DNA from: Corynebacterium sp. BD556
GTDB taxonomy: Bacteria; Actinomycetota; Actinomycetes; Mycobacteriales; Mycobacteriaceae
NCBI RefSeq assembly: GCF_038452275.1
Contig: NZ_CP141643.1
Location: 434,001-498,000 of the forward strand
Direction of reading: 5' to 3'
DNA length: 64,000 nucleotides
Position numbers and translations under genes: made by a program. A model generated the notes under the pieces. It was not told where the DNA came from, made no database searches, and saw nothing but the letters and a program-made list of their open reading frames with translations. Of the stretch, positions 1 through 8,941 are shown in pieces (position 1 is the first letter of the stretch; each line of letters opens with the position of its first letter).

Positions 1-85
1 GAAAGGCATCATTGTTGACGGTTGCCGTCTCAATGTTTGTGACGAAGGGATGAGGTCCGTGATCGGTGCGCAATGCGTCAGACAT
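1..85 (-). CDS. Cupin-like protein, N-terminal fragment
   Basis: Only the first 28 codons are in the window. The reverse strand reads ATG at 85-83 after a GAGGAG ribosome binding site at good spacing, giving MSDALRTDHGPHPF and then VTNIETATVNNDAF. The 'HPFVTNIE..T..N..F' start resembles small cupin-domain proteins that carry a metal-binding beta barrel, but no barrel motif is present in this fragment. The family call is from memory and weak; the existence of a gene start is better supported. Confidence 0.5.
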   Translation of the reverse strand, partial: MSDALRTDHGPHPFVTNIETATVNNDAF

Positions 86-196
86 GAGATACTCCTCAAA
101 AAATTAGCGGGTGTTTAACTGTCCACCACCCACCGTAGTGCACAACTGCGTCGCATGCTGGCTCCTGCCGGCACGATAAATCCCTGGTAGGCAAGC

Positions 197-1126
197 CTAA
201 GCAGGCTTTGTTGCACCCACAACGGTCTTTTTGACAAGGCTGACAACGGCGAGGACCGCGAAACCTGTGATAAGTCCCGCGACAAGGGAGATCCCGGTGT
301 CGACGAGCCAGCCGGCGAATCCACCGCCGACGGCCCCGGCTGCGCGTTCAATCAAATCGTGCGGCCAGTGCCAGCCGATCACCTCGTGCATCCCGCGGAT
401 GATGAGGTGCCCGCCGACCCACAGCATGGCGACGGTGCCGATGATGCCGATTGCGCTGAGTACATACGGCATGCCTTTGACCAGTCCGCGGCCCAGCTTT
501 GGCGCGGTGCCGCGGCGGACCATGCCGTGGCCGATATCGTCAATTTTGACCAACAGACCTACCGCGCCGTAGACGGCGACGGTGATGAAGATACCCACCG
601 AAATTAAAACGGCTGCCTCCATGGCGATCGGTTCTTCTTTGACTTCGTCGAGGGCAATAATCATGATTTCGGCGGACAAAATCAAGTCAGTCACAATAGC
701 GCTTTTGACGAGGGAATCTTCGTCACTGTCAGTGCGGTGAAGCGCCTCATGCTGCGCGGCATCTTCGTCGCGGCGCACCTTGTGGGCGATCTTTTCCGCA
801 CCCTCGAAGCACAAATAGGCCCCGCCAACCATGAGGATGGGCACCAGCGCCCAAGGTGCTACCGCGTTGAGGATCAACGCAACGGGCAAGATGAAAAGCA
901 GCTTGTTGCGGATCGAGCCTTTGGCGATCCGCCAAATCATCGGTAGTTCGCGCGCCGGGGTGACATTAGTGACGTACTGCGGGGTCACCGCAGCGTCATC
1001 GATGACAACTCCCGCCGCCTTCGCGGAAGTCTTGGCGGTCATGCCGGCAACGTCGTCAGCGGAGGCTGCTGCGGTGCGCGCGATCAAGGCGACGTCGTCA
1101 AGCAATGCTAAAAGGCCACCGGACAC
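197..1126 (-). CDS. DUF808 (YedI-like) membrane protein
   Basis: A 309-residue protein that starts at a GTG preceded by GGGGAG. The N-terminus MSGGLLALLDDVALIART and the 'DDVAGMTAKTSAKAAGVVIDD' type segment are characteristic of the DUF808 family (E. coli YedI). It has about six hydrophobic segments, starting near residues 75-95 and with the others spread through the C-terminal half, so it is an inner-membrane protein. Family function is unknown. It stands alone, divergent from the peptide importer operon, with a 244-bp intergenic region that must hold both promoters. Confidence 0.85.
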   Translation of the reverse strand: MSGGLLALLDDVALIARTAAASADDVAGMTAKTSAKAAGVVIDDAAVTPQYVTNVTPARELPMIWRIAKGSIRNKLLFILPVALILNAVAPWALVPILMVGGAYLCFEGAEKIAHKVRRDEDAAQHEALHRTDSDEDSLVKSAIVTDLILSAEIMIIALDEVKEEPIAMEAAVLISVGIFITVAVYGAVGLLVKIDDIGHGMVRRGTAPKLGRGLVKGMPYVLSAIGIIGTVAMLWVGGHLIIRGMHEVIGWHWPHDLIERAAGAVGGGFAGWLVDTGISLVAGLITGFAVLAVVSLVKKTVVGATKPA

Positions 1127-1370
1127 TTGGTAACTCCCCTTAGTTTTGTGGATAACACGAAAAAGACCACTTCAGTGTAGCGGGCTGTGTGCACTCAAGC
1201 AGCAAGCAAAAATTCGACTGAGCTGGCAAAAAACTGCGAACAGGGGAGGAGGCTTTGAGCAAAATTACATATTCTCGCGTCTCGTGTGGTGGAATGTTCT
1301 CTACGTGCTCGTTGTGATGCAATGCACTAGACGGCCGTCCATTGAACGACCTAACTACAAAGGAGATGCT

Positions 1371-2975
1371 GTGGAAATCAAGAAGACAGCAGCCGTAATT
1401 GCGGCAGGCGCCCTGACCCTGGGCCTGGCGGCATGCGGAGATTCCGGATCGAGCGACGCCACTGGCGCAGACTCCGGATCCACCGGCGGAGACAACTACG
1501 TCCTCGTCAACGGCTCCGAGCCGCAGAACCCGCTGGTGCCGGGCGACACTAACGAAGTTGGTGGCGGCCGCATCGTCGACAACATCTACGCGGGCCTGAA
1601 GTACTACGACGCCGAAGGCAACGCTCACAACGAGATGGCCGAATCCATCGAGCTGGAAGGCGAAAAGACCTTCAAAGTTGTGCTCAAAGACGACGTGAAG
1701 TGGTCTGACGGCACCCCGGTCAAGGCCGAGGACTTCGTCAACGCGTGGAACCTCACCATGAAAGAAGCCCTCCTGTCCGCCTCCTTCTACGAACCAATCA
1801 TGGGCTTCGAGGAAGGCAAGGAGTCTATGGAAGGCCTGAAGGTCATCGACGACAAGACCTTCACCATCGAGCTCGACCAGCCGGAAGCCGACTTCCCGGA
1901 GCAGCTCGGCTACTCCGCTTTCTTCCCGCTCCACCCCTCCGCGATGGACGACCTCAAAGCCTACGGTGAAAACCCGATCACCAACGGCCCGTACAAGCTG
2001 GCTGAGTGGAACCACAACCAGGACGCCACCATCGTGCCGAACGAGGAGTACACCGGCGACCGCAAGCCGCAAAACGACGGCGTGACCTTCGTCTTCTATG
2101 CCCAGCAGTCCGCGGCCTACGCTGACCTTTTGGCGGGCAACCTTGATGTTCTCGACGCCATCCCGGACTCCGCGTTTTCCACCTACGAAGATGAACTGGG
2201 CGACCGCGCCATCAACCAGCCGGCCGCGGTTTTCCAGTCCTTCACCATCCCGGAAAACCTCGAGCACTTCAGCGGTGAGGAAGGCAACCTGCGCCGCCAG
2301 GCGCTGTCTAAGGCAATCAACCGCCAGGAAATCACCGGCACCATCTTCCAGGGCACCCGCACCCCGGCCACCGACTTCACCTCCCCGGTCATCCCAGGCC
2401 ACTCGGACAACCTCAACGGCGCCGAGGTGTTGGACTACGACCCGGAGGAAGCTAAGCGTCTGTGGGACGCAGCCGACGAGATCGCCCCGTTCCAAGGAGA
2501 GTTCACCATCGGCTACAACGCTGACGGTGGCCACCAGCCGTGGGTTGATGCGGTGACGAACTCCATCCGCAACACCCTCGGCATCGACGCTGTGGGCAAC
2601 GCCTACCCGGACTTCAAGTCGCTGCGCGACGACGTGACCAAGCGCAACATCAAGGGAGCTTTCCGGACCGGTTGGCAAGGTGACTTCCCGTTGTTGAGCA
2701 ACTTCCTGGTTCCGCTCTACACCACCAACGCCAGCTCCAACGACGGTGACTACTCTAACGCCGAGTTCGATGCGCTGCTTAAGAGGGCTGCTGGTGCGAG
2801 CGATGCTGAGGAGGCAACCCCGCTCTACAACGAGGCGCAGGAGATCTTGCTTCGGGAACTGCCGGTTATTCCGCTGTGGTACTCCAACGTCACCGGTGGC
2901 TCCTCGGAAAACGTCGACAACGTGGTCTTCTCCTGGAAGTCCCAGCCGGTCTACTACGAGATCACCAAGAAGTAA
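1371..2975 (+). CDS. Peptide ABC transporter substrate-binding lipoprotein
   Basis: A 534-residue solute-binding protein of family 5 (DppA/OppA). The GTG start at 1371 is chosen because AAAGGAG lies just upstream and it gives a lipoprotein signal: KKTAAVIAAGALTLGLAAC, with lipobox LAAC and Cys near residue 22. An open frame extends upstream to 1146 but has no signal peptide logic. Typical family-5 features are visible: 'WSDGTPVKAEDFVNAWN' near residues 111-127 and 'NPITNGPYKLAEW' near 200-212. It is the first gene of a four-gene operon and delivers di- or oligopeptides to the permeases encoded at 3020-4901. Confidence 0.92.
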   Translation: MEIKKTAAVIAAGALTLGLAACGDSGSSDATGADSGSTGGDNYVLVNGSEPQNPLVPGDTNEVGGGRIVDNIYAGLKYYDAEGNAHNEMAESIELEGEKTFKVVLKDDVKWSDGTPVKAEDFVNAWNLTMKEALLSASFYEPIMGFEEGKESMEGLKVIDDKTFTIELDQPEADFPEQLGYSAFFPLHPSAMDDLKAYGENPITNGPYKLAEWNHNQDATIVPNEEYTGDRKPQNDGVTFVFYAQQSAAYADLLAGNLDVLDAIPDSAFSTYEDELGDRAINQPAAVFQSFTIPENLEHFSGEEGNLRRQALSKAINRQEITGTIFQGTRTPATDFTSPVIPGHSDNLNGAEVLDYDPEEAKRLWDAADEIAPFQGEFTIGYNADGGHQPWVDAVTNSIRNTLGIDAVGNAYPDFKSLRDDVTKRNIKGAFRTGWQGDFPLLSNFLVPLYTTNASSNDGDYSNAEFDALLKRAAGASDAEEATPLYNEAQEILLRELPVIPLWYSNVTGGSSENVDNVVFSWKSQPVYYEITKK

Positions 2976-3019
2976 CACCTCCACAACCACATACATAGCT
3001 CGAAGGAGAGCTCCCGAAC

Positions 3020-3946
3020 ATGTTGCGATACATCGGGCGACGGCTCCTCCAGATGATCCCTGTCTTCTTCGGCGCGACGCTTCTGCTGTACGCGTTGGTG
3101 TTTCTCATGCCAGGTGATCCAGTAGAAGCTCTCGGCGGAGACCGGGGCTTGTCGGAGGCAGCGCGCGCACGAATCGAGGCAGAGTACAACCTCGATAAGC
3201 CTTTCATCGTCCAATACTTGCTCTATATCAAAGGTATCTTCGTCGGAGACTTCGGAACGACTTTCTCCGGCCAACCCGTGAGCAAGGTGATGGCAAACGC
3301 TTTCCCGGTCACCCTCAAACTCGCCGTGATGGCGTTGGCCATTGAGGCAGTGCTGGGCATCATCTTGGGCGTGATAGCCGGTGTTCGCCGCGGCGGAATC
3401 TTCGATTCCACCATTTTGGTGGCAACGCTGTTCGTCATCGCGGTGCCCTCCTTCGTCATCGGTTTCGTGCTGCAATACCTCGTCGGCGTGAAATGGGGAC
3501 TTTTGCCCGTCACCGTGGGACGCAACGAAACTTTCACCGCGTTGCTCATGCCCGCGATCGTGCTGGGCTTGCTATCAACGGCGTATGTGGTCAGACTCAC
3601 GCGACAGTCAGTCAGTGAGAACCTGCGCGCGGACTACGTGCGCACCGCCCGCGCGAAAGGGCTCGGCAACGGCCGTGTCATGTCGCACCATGTGCTGCGC
3701 AACTCGTTGATCCCGGTGGTTACCTTCCTGGGCGCCGACCTCGGCGCCTTGATGAGTGGCGCGATCGTTACCGAAGGGATCTTCGGCATCAACGGCGTCG
3801 GCGGCACGATCTACCAGGCCATCATTAAAGGTGAGCCCGCCACGGTGGTGTCTTTTACCACCGTGCTCGTCATCGTCTATATCGTGGCTAACCTAGTAGT
3901 CGACCTCCTCTACGCAGTTCTCGACCCAAGGATCCGCTATGCATAG
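3020..3946 (+). CDS. Peptide ABC transporter permease (DppB-type)
   Basis: A 308-residue integral membrane permease with a GAAGGAG ribosome binding site. It has the DppB/OppB N-terminus (MLRYIGRRLLQMIPVFFGA), six membrane segments, and the ATPase-contact EAA loop RADYVRTARAKGLGNGRV near residues 203-220. It forms the channel with the permease at 3939, whose start lies within this gene's last codons (8-nt overlap), so the two are translationally coupled. Confidence 0.94.
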   Translation: MLRYIGRRLLQMIPVFFGATLLLYALVFLMPGDPVEALGGDRGLSEAARARIEAEYNLDKPFIVQYLLYIKGIFVGDFGTTFSGQPVSKVMANAFPVTLKLAVMALAIEAVLGIILGVIAGVRRGGIFDSTILVATLFVIAVPSFVIGFVLQYLVGVKWGLLPVTVGRNETFTALLMPAIVLGLLSTAYVVRLTRQSVSENLRADYVRTARAKGLGNGRVMSHHVLRNSLIPVVTFLGADLGALMSGAIVTEGIFGINGVGGTIYQAIIKGEPATVVSFTTVLVIVYIVANLVVDLLYAVLDPRIRYA

Positions 3947-4901
3947 AAACGATCAAGCACAAGCTGTCCTTGCCGGCCAGGAGTACTTCATCGCGGAGAC
4001 AGACGAAACTGGCCTAGGCGCAGTCGACGCCGTCGCCGACGATTCCGCTCCTTCCAGCCAGTGGGGGGAAGCGTGGCGCTACCTGCGCCGCCGCCCACTT
4101 TTTTGGATCTCCGGATTCCTCATTCTGGTCACTGTTGCGCTGGCTATCGCCCCGGGCTTATTCACCAGCGTCGATCCTCGCTCCTGCCAACTGGCTGACT
4201 CCCTGAAGGGGCCGACCTCCGGGCACCCCTTCGGCTTTGACCGCCAAGGCTGCGATATTTTCTCTCGCACGATTTACGGTGCGCGAGCCTCCGTGACCGT
4301 TGGTGTGCTCACCACTTTGGTGGTTTCCGTCTTAGGGGCGATCATCGGAGCAATCGCCGGTTTTTACGGCGGGGTGTGGGACACCATCTTGTCGCGCCTG
4401 ACGGACATCTTTTTCGCCGTGCCACTGGTGCTCGCTGCGATCGTGGTCATGTCCATGTTCCAAAACCAGCGCTCAATCTGGATGGTGGTCTTCGCCCTGT
4501 CCATGTTCGGCTGGACCCAAATCGCCCGTATCACCCGCGGCGCCGTGATGGGAGTGAAAAACGACGAGTTCGTCACCGCGGCCCGCGCGCTCGGCGCCTC
4601 CGACTTGCGGATCATCACTTCCCACATCATGCCGAACGCGGCAGCACCAATTATTGTCTACGCCACCGTTGCCTTGGGTACCTTTATCGTGGCGGAAGCT
4701 ACCCTGTCCTTCCTCGGGATCGGCCTGCCCTCGACCGTCGTGTCCTGGGGCGGCGACATCTCTGCTGCTCAAGCTTCGTTGCGTACCCAGCCGATGGTGT
4801 TGTTCTACCCGGCGATTGCACTGGCGATGACCGTTTTGAGCTTCATCATGATGGGCGACGCCGTGCGTGACGCCCTTGACCCGAAGGCGAGGAAGCGATG
4901 A
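3939..4901 (+). CDS. Peptide ABC transporter permease (DppC-type)
   Basis: A 320-residue permease with a hydrophilic N-terminal stretch of about 55 residues before the first membrane segment, as usual in DppC/OppC. The 'GCDIFSRTIYGARASV' segment (residues about 105-120) and the EAA loop around 'NDEFVTAARALGASDLRI' (about 207-224) are family hallmarks. It ends with the DALDPKARKR tail seen in DppC proteins. It overlaps the following ATPase gene by 4 nt (ATGA at 4898-4901). Confidence 0.94.
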   Translation: MHRNDQAQAVLAGQEYFIAETDETGLGAVDAVADDSAPSSQWGEAWRYLRRRPLFWISGFLILVTVALAIAPGLFTSVDPRSCQLADSLKGPTSGHPFGFDRQGCDIFSRTIYGARASVTVGVLTTLVVSVLGAIIGAIAGFYGGVWDTILSRLTDIFFAVPLVLAAIVVMSMFQNQRSIWMVVFALSMFGWTQIARITRGAVMGVKNDEFVTAARALGASDLRIITSHIMPNAAAPIIVYATVALGTFIVAEATLSFLGIGLPSTVVSWGGDISAAQASLRTQPMVLFYPAIALAMTVLSFIMMGDAVRDALDPKARKR

Positions 4902-6607
4902 GTAAAGAGATGACGACTGATGCTCCGCAGCCGCTTCTAGACGTTAAGGGTCTAAAGATCACCTTCGAGTCGACCACGGGCACCGTGGAGGCCGTACGTG
5001 ATTTCGACTTGACCATTTACCCCGGCCAATCTGTGGCGATCGTGGGCGAGTCAGGCTCCGGTAAATCGACCGCCGCCATGTCAATTTTGGGTCTTTTGCC
5101 AGGCACCGGCAAGGTTCAAAACGGCTCCATCAAGCTCGAAGGCGAGGAGCTAACGGGTCTCAACGCGAAGGGTTGGCAGGCGGTGCGCGGCAACCGCATC
5201 GGTTTGGTTCCGCAGGACCCAATGAGCAACCTCAACCCGGTGTGGCGCATTGGCACCCAGGTGGAGGAGTCCCTGCGTGCGAACAATGTTGTGGAAGGCA
5301 CGAAACGTCACGAGCGCGTGGTGCAGCTTCTCGAGGAAGCAGGGCTTCCCGATGCTGAGCGTCGCGCCAAGCAATTCCCTCATGAGTTTTCCGGAGGTAT
5401 GCGCCAGCGCGCTTTGATCGCCATTGGTTTGGCGGCTCGCCCGAAACTTCTGATTGCTGACGAGCCAACCTCGGCGCTCGACGTAACGGTGCAAAAGAAG
5501 ATCCTCGACCACCTCGACGGGCTGACCGCCGAGCTCGGTACCGCGTTGTTGTTTATCACCCACGACCTGGGCCTGGCGGCTGAACGTGCCGACTTTTTGG
5601 TGGTCATGCACCGCGGCCGCATCGTGGAGAAGGGCCCCAGCCTGAAAATCCTGCGCAACCCGCAGCACCCCTACACGAAGCGTTTGGTCAAAGCTGCTCC
5701 CTCATTGGCTTCTGCACGCATCCAGTCCGCCAAGGAGCAGGGCATCGAGTCCAGCGAGCGGCTGGTGGGCGAGCACCACAGCGATGAGGTTGTGGTGCGC
5801 GTGGAGAACTTGGTCAAGGAGTTCGACATCCGTGGTCAACGTGGCAGCCAAAAGAAGCTGCGCGCGGTTGACGACGTCTCCTTTGACCTTCGCCGGGGCT
5901 CCACCCTCGCCTTGGTGGGCGAGTCGGGTTCGGGAAAGTCCACCGTTGCCAACATGGTTCTCTCCCTCCTTGAGCCAACTAGCGGCAAGGTCATGTTCGA
6001 GGGGCGCAACGTGGCGGAGTTAAAAGGCCGTGAGCTTTTTAACATGCGCCGCAAGATGCAGGTTGTTTTTCAAAACCCTTATGGTTCTCTCGACCCGATG
6101 TACTCGATCTACCGCTGTATTGAGGAACCGCTGACCTTACATAAGGTTGGCAACCGTAAGGAGCGCGAGGCCCGAGTGGCGCAACTTCTCGACATGGTGC
6201 AGATGCCGCGCTCTGCGATGCGCCGCTACCCCAATGAGCTGTCGGGTGGGCAGCGTCAGCGCATCGCGATCGCGCGCGCGATGGCTTTGCACCCAGAAGT
6301 CATCGTCCTCGACGAAGCTGTTTCCGCCCTCGATGTGCTGGTGCAAAACCAGATCCTCAACCTTCTGACGCAGCTCCAGGAGGAGCTCAAACTGTCCTAT
6401 TTGTTCATCACCCACGATTTGGCGGTGGTGCGCCAAACCGCCGACGATATTGTGGTGATGCGCCAGGGCCAGGCGGTAGAGTCGGGCACAGCCGACGACA
6501 TTTTCGACAACCCGCAGCACGAGTACACGCAGAACCTCATTAACTCGGTTCCCGGCTTGAACATTGAGTTAGGCACGGGCGAGGAGCTCGGCATCGAACT
6601 TCGCTAA
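4898..6607 (+). CDS. Peptide ABC transporter fused double ATPase (DppD-DppF)
   Basis: A 569-residue protein with two complete nucleotide-binding domains, equal to DppD and DppF joined. Domain 1 has Walker A GESGSGKST (about residues 51-59), signature FSGGMRQR (about 164-171) and Walker B LLIADEP. Domain 2 has Walker A GESGSGKST (about 341-349), signature LSGGQRQR and Walker B VIVLDEA. After domain 1 comes the 'NPQHPYTKRLVKAAPSL' segment typical of oligopeptide ATPases. It is the last gene of the operon and is followed by a terminator. Confidence 0.94.
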   Translation: MSKEMTTDAPQPLLDVKGLKITFESTTGTVEAVRDFDLTIYPGQSVAIVGESGSGKSTAAMSILGLLPGTGKVQNGSIKLEGEELTGLNAKGWQAVRGNRIGLVPQDPMSNLNPVWRIGTQVEESLRANNVVEGTKRHERVVQLLEEAGLPDAERRAKQFPHEFSGGMRQRALIAIGLAARPKLLIADEPTSALDVTVQKKILDHLDGLTAELGTALLFITHDLGLAAERADFLVVMHRGRIVEKGPSLKILRNPQHPYTKRLVKAAPSLASARIQSAKEQGIESSERLVGEHHSDEVVVRVENLVKEFDIRGQRGSQKKLRAVDDVSFDLRRGSTLALVGESGSGKSTVANMVLSLLEPTSGKVMFEGRNVAELKGRELFNMRRKMQVVFQNPYGSLDPMYSIYRCIEEPLTLHKVGNRKEREARVAQLLDMVQMPRSAMRRYPNELSGGQRQRIAIARAMALHPEVIVLDEAVSALDVLVQNQILNLLTQLQEELKLSYLFITHDLAVVRQTADDIVVMRQGQAVESGTADDIFDNPQHEYTQNLINSVPGLNIELGTGEELGIELR

Positions 6608-6619
6608 GAGGTGCGCAAG

Positions 6620-6657
6620 GAAGGCGCATGGTCAGTTGGCCTCCGGCGCCTTCTTTT
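6620..6657 (+). terminator. Rho-independent terminator of the peptide importer operon
   Basis: Stem GAAGGCGC (6620-6627) pairs with GCGCCTTC (6646-6653), followed by TTTTGTG. It begins 13 bp after the stop codon of the fused ATPase gene. The loop is long (18 nt) but GC-rich. Confidence 0.65.
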
Positions 6658-6898
6658 GTGCTTCAAAAAGTGGCGGGTATGAGTCGCCCCTTGGGTAAAA
6701 CCCCAAGTGTTAAAAAATGGGGCATACCGAACATGACATGACGGTGGGTGGGCAACCACCACATATTGAGTTGTTGTTAAACTCCCCGCCGCACTTCGCG
6801 GCTGGGAAGGAAAACTCCTGCACTTTAGCTACTTTGGTGCAGACCATGAAAAAGGCCAGCGGGGTGAAGCTGGAGGTTAGGCGAAAAAGAGTTGTTGC
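6658..6898. other. Intergenic stretch before the TPP riboswitch, no gene recognised
   Basis: The 404 bp between the importer operon and ykoE hold the terminator, this stretch and the riboswitch. A CTTGGG-TAAAA-CCCAAG type hairpin lies near 6690. The 16-mer GAGTTGTTGYTAAACT occurs twice, at 6769-6784 and 6889-6904, with one mismatch; each copy ends in TAAACT, a plausible -10 box. The short open frames here have no recognisable family and no good ribosome binding site. Confidence 0.4.
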
Positions 6899-6904
6899 TA
6901 AACT
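6899..6904 (+). promoter_or_regulatory. Candidate -10 box for the ykoE transcript
   Basis: TAAACT fits the corynebacterial TANNNT -10 pattern and would start transcription near 6911, just before the riboswitch aptamer at 6921. No convincing -35 is seen. The same hexamer in the same context occurs at 6779-6784. Confidence 0.35.
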
Positions 6905-6920
6905 GCCTAATCGTCTCATG

Positions 6921-7006
6921 AACACGGGTGCTCCACAGTAGAGCTGAGATGCCGCTTGCGGCGAACCGTTGAACCTGATCCGGGTAATGCCGGCGCTTAG
7001 GAAGGA
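6921..7006 (+). promoter_or_regulatory. TPP riboswitch (THI element)
   Basis: The conserved thiamine pyrophosphate aptamer is readable: CGGGTGCTCC at the 5' side, the GCTGAGAT block at 6943-6950, GAACCTGATC at 6971-6980, the CGGGTAATGCCGGCG block at 6981-6995, then an AGGAAGG ribosome binding site just before the ATG at 7012. The close spacing suggests that TPP binding hides the ribosome binding site, that is, translational control. It links the downstream genes to thiamine or a thiamine precursor. Confidence 0.93.
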
Positions 7007-7011
7007 TACAC

Positions 7012-7647
7012 ATGACCAACGCAACACCGACCCGCACTTCGCAGTGGAGGGTTATTGACATTGTCACCGCGGCTGTTCTCGGTGTCGCCGTCGGATTGAT
7101 CTTTTGGGGGTGGAACACCATAGGCTACGCCGGGTTCAGCGCCCTTGATGCGCTCACCCCGGGCTTTGGTGGCCTATTCGCCGGCATTTGGTTCCTCGGT
7201 GGCCCGTTGGGTGCGCTTATTATCCGCAAGCCGGGCGCCGCCATCTTCGTCGAGGTTATCGCCGCCAGCGTCTCCACACTGATCGGCAGCCAGTGGGGCA
7301 TTGAGACGTTGTATTCCGGTTTGGCTCAGGGGCTGGGAGCAGAAATCGTCTTTATGCTTTTTGTCTACTCGCGTTTCACCCCCGTGGTCGCCGCCCTCTC
7401 CGGCGTCGGCTCTGCACTAGGTGCGTTCATTGTGGAGCTGTTTACCGCCGAAAACCTGGCAAAGACTCTGGAGTATAACCTCATCTACTTGGGGTGCATG
7501 TCAATTTCCGGCATTGTGCTTGCCGGCCTGCTCAGCTACTGGCTGGTCAAGGCTTTGGCCCAAACTGGTGCCTTGGACCGTTTCGCGGCGGGGCGGGGTC
7601 TGAACCCCGGAAAGTGGACACGGAGTTTTAATCAGATGCGGTTTTGA
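7012..7647 (+). CDS. ykoE: ECF transporter S component YkoE, 3' end replaced by IS
   Basis: Substrate-specific membrane component of the YkoEDC energy-coupling-factor importer, which takes up a thiamine precursor (hydroxymethylpyrimidine in the family model). It has about five to six membrane segments; the first starts near residue 16 and the last ends near residue 180. The TPP riboswitch directly upstream supports the role. The native frame reads to residue 195 (..LDRFAAGR) and then enters the IS at 7596, adding about 16 foreign residues and stopping at 7647. Without the IS and one copy of its GCG target duplication, the frame continues as ERFASNEA and stops at 8967-8969. Only 8 native residues are lost, so the protein may still work. 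Confidence 0.9.
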   Translation: MTNATPTRTSQWRVIDIVTAAVLGVAVGLIFWGWNTIGYAGFSALDALTPGFGGLFAGIWFLGGPLGALIIRKPGAAIFVEVIAASVSTLIGSQWGIETLYSGLAQGLGAEIVFMLFVYSRFTPVVAALSGVGSALGAFIVELFTAENLAKTLEYNLIYLGCMSISGIVLAGLLSYWLVKALAQTGALDRFAAGRGLNPGKWTRSFNQMRF

Positions 7648-8530
7648 GTATAGCTGTTTCGGAAGATTCAAAGGCGTTCGGCGAACGATAGCCGCACCTC
7701 GAGTGCAGGCGTTTGGTGTTGTAGCGACTGCACCATTGGAACACGTCCCGGCGACACACCAGCTGACTGGCGAAAACAGGTGCATCTTGAAGGACTTCCC
7801 GTTTCAACGTGGCGTTGAACGACTCCGCCAGAGAATTATCCGCGCTGGTACCAATTGCTCCCATCGATTGGGTAACACCGAGACGTTCACATAGTCTTCG
7901 GTACCGATCAGAGGTGTATACACTGCCATGATCGGAGTGGAAAATCGCTCCGTCAAGCCCGCCACGGATCCCGTAAGCCATCATCAAAGCCTCTTCAACT
8001 AACTCCGTACGCATGTGGACGGCGATCGCGAAACCGGTCAACTGCCGCGAGTAGCAGTCGATGACCGTCGCCAGGTACATATTCGACCCATCTGCAATCG
8101 GGAGGTAGGTGATATCGCCGACGTAGACCGTGTTTGGTTTCTCCGCGGTGAAACGGCGTGCGAGCAGATCCGGAAACGTCGGAGCGCGTTTCGCAGACAC
8201 CGTGGTCTTTACGCGGCGTTTCTTGGTGTAGCCGAACAATTCCATCTGGCGCATCAGCCTGGCGGTGCGCTTGTGATTGAGGCGATCATCGCTGGTCGGA
8301 TCCGAGTTGATGGCCGCTGTGATGCGTTTCGCCCCGTAACAGCCGTTCTCAGCTGTGAACACGGCCTTGATCCTCGCTCCCAGCGCCGCGTCAGCGACGA
8401 GGCGTCGCCGGCGGGCAGGAGCAGCAGATTTCCACTTGTAGTAGGAGGACCGGTTGATCTTCAGGACCTCACATAACCGCTTGACCTCGTAGAAGTCTCG
8501 GTGGTCATCAACGAACTGAAAGCGGTTCAC
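7628..8530 (-). CDS. IS3-family transposase OrfB (integrase domain)
   Basis: A 300-residue DDE recombinase. An N-terminal HTH_21-type region (about residues 45-100) precedes the rve integrase core. Catalytic residues are visible: Asp in YVGDITYL (about residue 138), Asp in FHSDHGS (about 198) and Glu in LAESFNATLKRE (about 234). It starts with GTG at 8530-8528, overlapping the orfA stop (TGGTGA), in the -1 frame relative to orfA. No A6G-type slippery heptamer is visible just upstream, so coupling by re-initiation is possible. It is intact and differs from copy 2 by one residue (Thr versus Met just before VYVGD). Confidence 0.93.
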   Translation of the reverse strand: MNRFQFVDDHRDFYEVKRLCEVLKINRSSYYKWKSAAPARRRRLVADAALGARIKAVFTAENGCYGAKRITAAINSDPTSDDRLNHKRTARLMRQMELFGYTKKRRVKTTVSAKRAPTFPDLLARRFTAEKPNTVYVGDITYLPIADGSNMYLATVIDCYSRQLTGFAIAVHMRTELVEEALMMAYGIRGGLDGAIFHSDHGSVYTSDRYRRLCERLGVTQSMGAIGTSADNSLAESFNATLKREVLQDAPVFASQLVCRRDVFQWCSRYNTKRLHSRCGYRSPNAFESSETAILKTASD

Positions 8531-8868
8531 CAGTTCGTCTCTTCCGCGAAATATTTGGCCGCCTTGCGCAGGATCTCTCGTTCTTCCCGTAGCGTGGCGT
8601 TTTCGCGTTCCAGCATGCGGATGCGTTCGGCATCGGAGAGTCCTTGAGCAGGAGTACGTTCGCTGTTGGCTGCGGCGATCGGGCTGGCGACTTTTTCACC
8701 GTTGGCGTTGGTTTTGGTGCCGGTGCCGAAGGCGTCGAGCCAGGTGCGCAGGGAGTTGCGGTTGACCCCGAGATCGGAGGCGATCGCGTTGATCGTGGCT
8801 CCAGGGGTCGACTCGTACAACGTCACTGCGTCACGCTTAAACTGCTCGGTGTAGGTCTTGCGTGGCAT
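8527..8868 (-). CDS. IS3-family transposase OrfA (HTH subunit)
   Basis: A 113-residue DNA-binding subunit starting MPRKTYTEQFKRDAVTLYES, the usual HTH_Tnp_1 start. The helix-turn-helix spans about residues 20-45 (INAIASDLGVNRNSLRTWL) and a leucine-zipper-like coil (RMLERENATLREEREIL) follows near the C-terminus. Six more codons upstream (to 8886) are open, but MPRK matches the family start. It overlaps orfB by 4 nt. Confidence 0.9.
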   Translation of the reverse strand: MPRKTYTEQFKRDAVTLYESTPGATINAIASDLGVNRNSLRTWLDAFGTGTKTNANGEKVASPIAAANSERTPAQGLSDAERIRMLERENATLREEREILRKAAKYFAEETNW

Positions 8869-8941
8869 GGTGGAAAGGTACCTCACTTCCCCAGCGAAAT
8901 GCTGGTTTCAGCGTGTCCACCACCAAGGGGTCAGGTCCGCG

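Larger units (their letters stand above)
7596..8938 (-). mobile_element. IS3-family insertion sequence, copy 1
   Basis: A 1343-bp element with imperfect 26-bp terminal inverted repeats (7596-7621 and 8913-8938, both ending in GTGGACAC inward; outer ends GGGTCTGA and GGACCTGA). It is flanked by the 3-bp direct repeat GCG (7593-7595 and 8939-8941), the usual IS3 duplication. It encodes orfA and orfB on the minus strand. The boundaries were fixed by comparison with copy 2 at 43527-44869, which differs at only two positions (8130 G versus A; 8839 A versus G). The element lies antisense to the ykoEDC operon. Confidence 0.95.

Noticed and set aside
1140-2996. Long minus-strand open frame (618 codons)
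   Set aside because: It is antisense to the peptide-binding lipoprotein gene, with low-complexity Val/Gly/Arg-rich sequence and no ribosome binding site or family.
6717-6941. Small plus-strand open frame before the riboswitch
   Set aside because: It runs into the riboswitch aptamer, has no ribosome binding site and no recognisable family.
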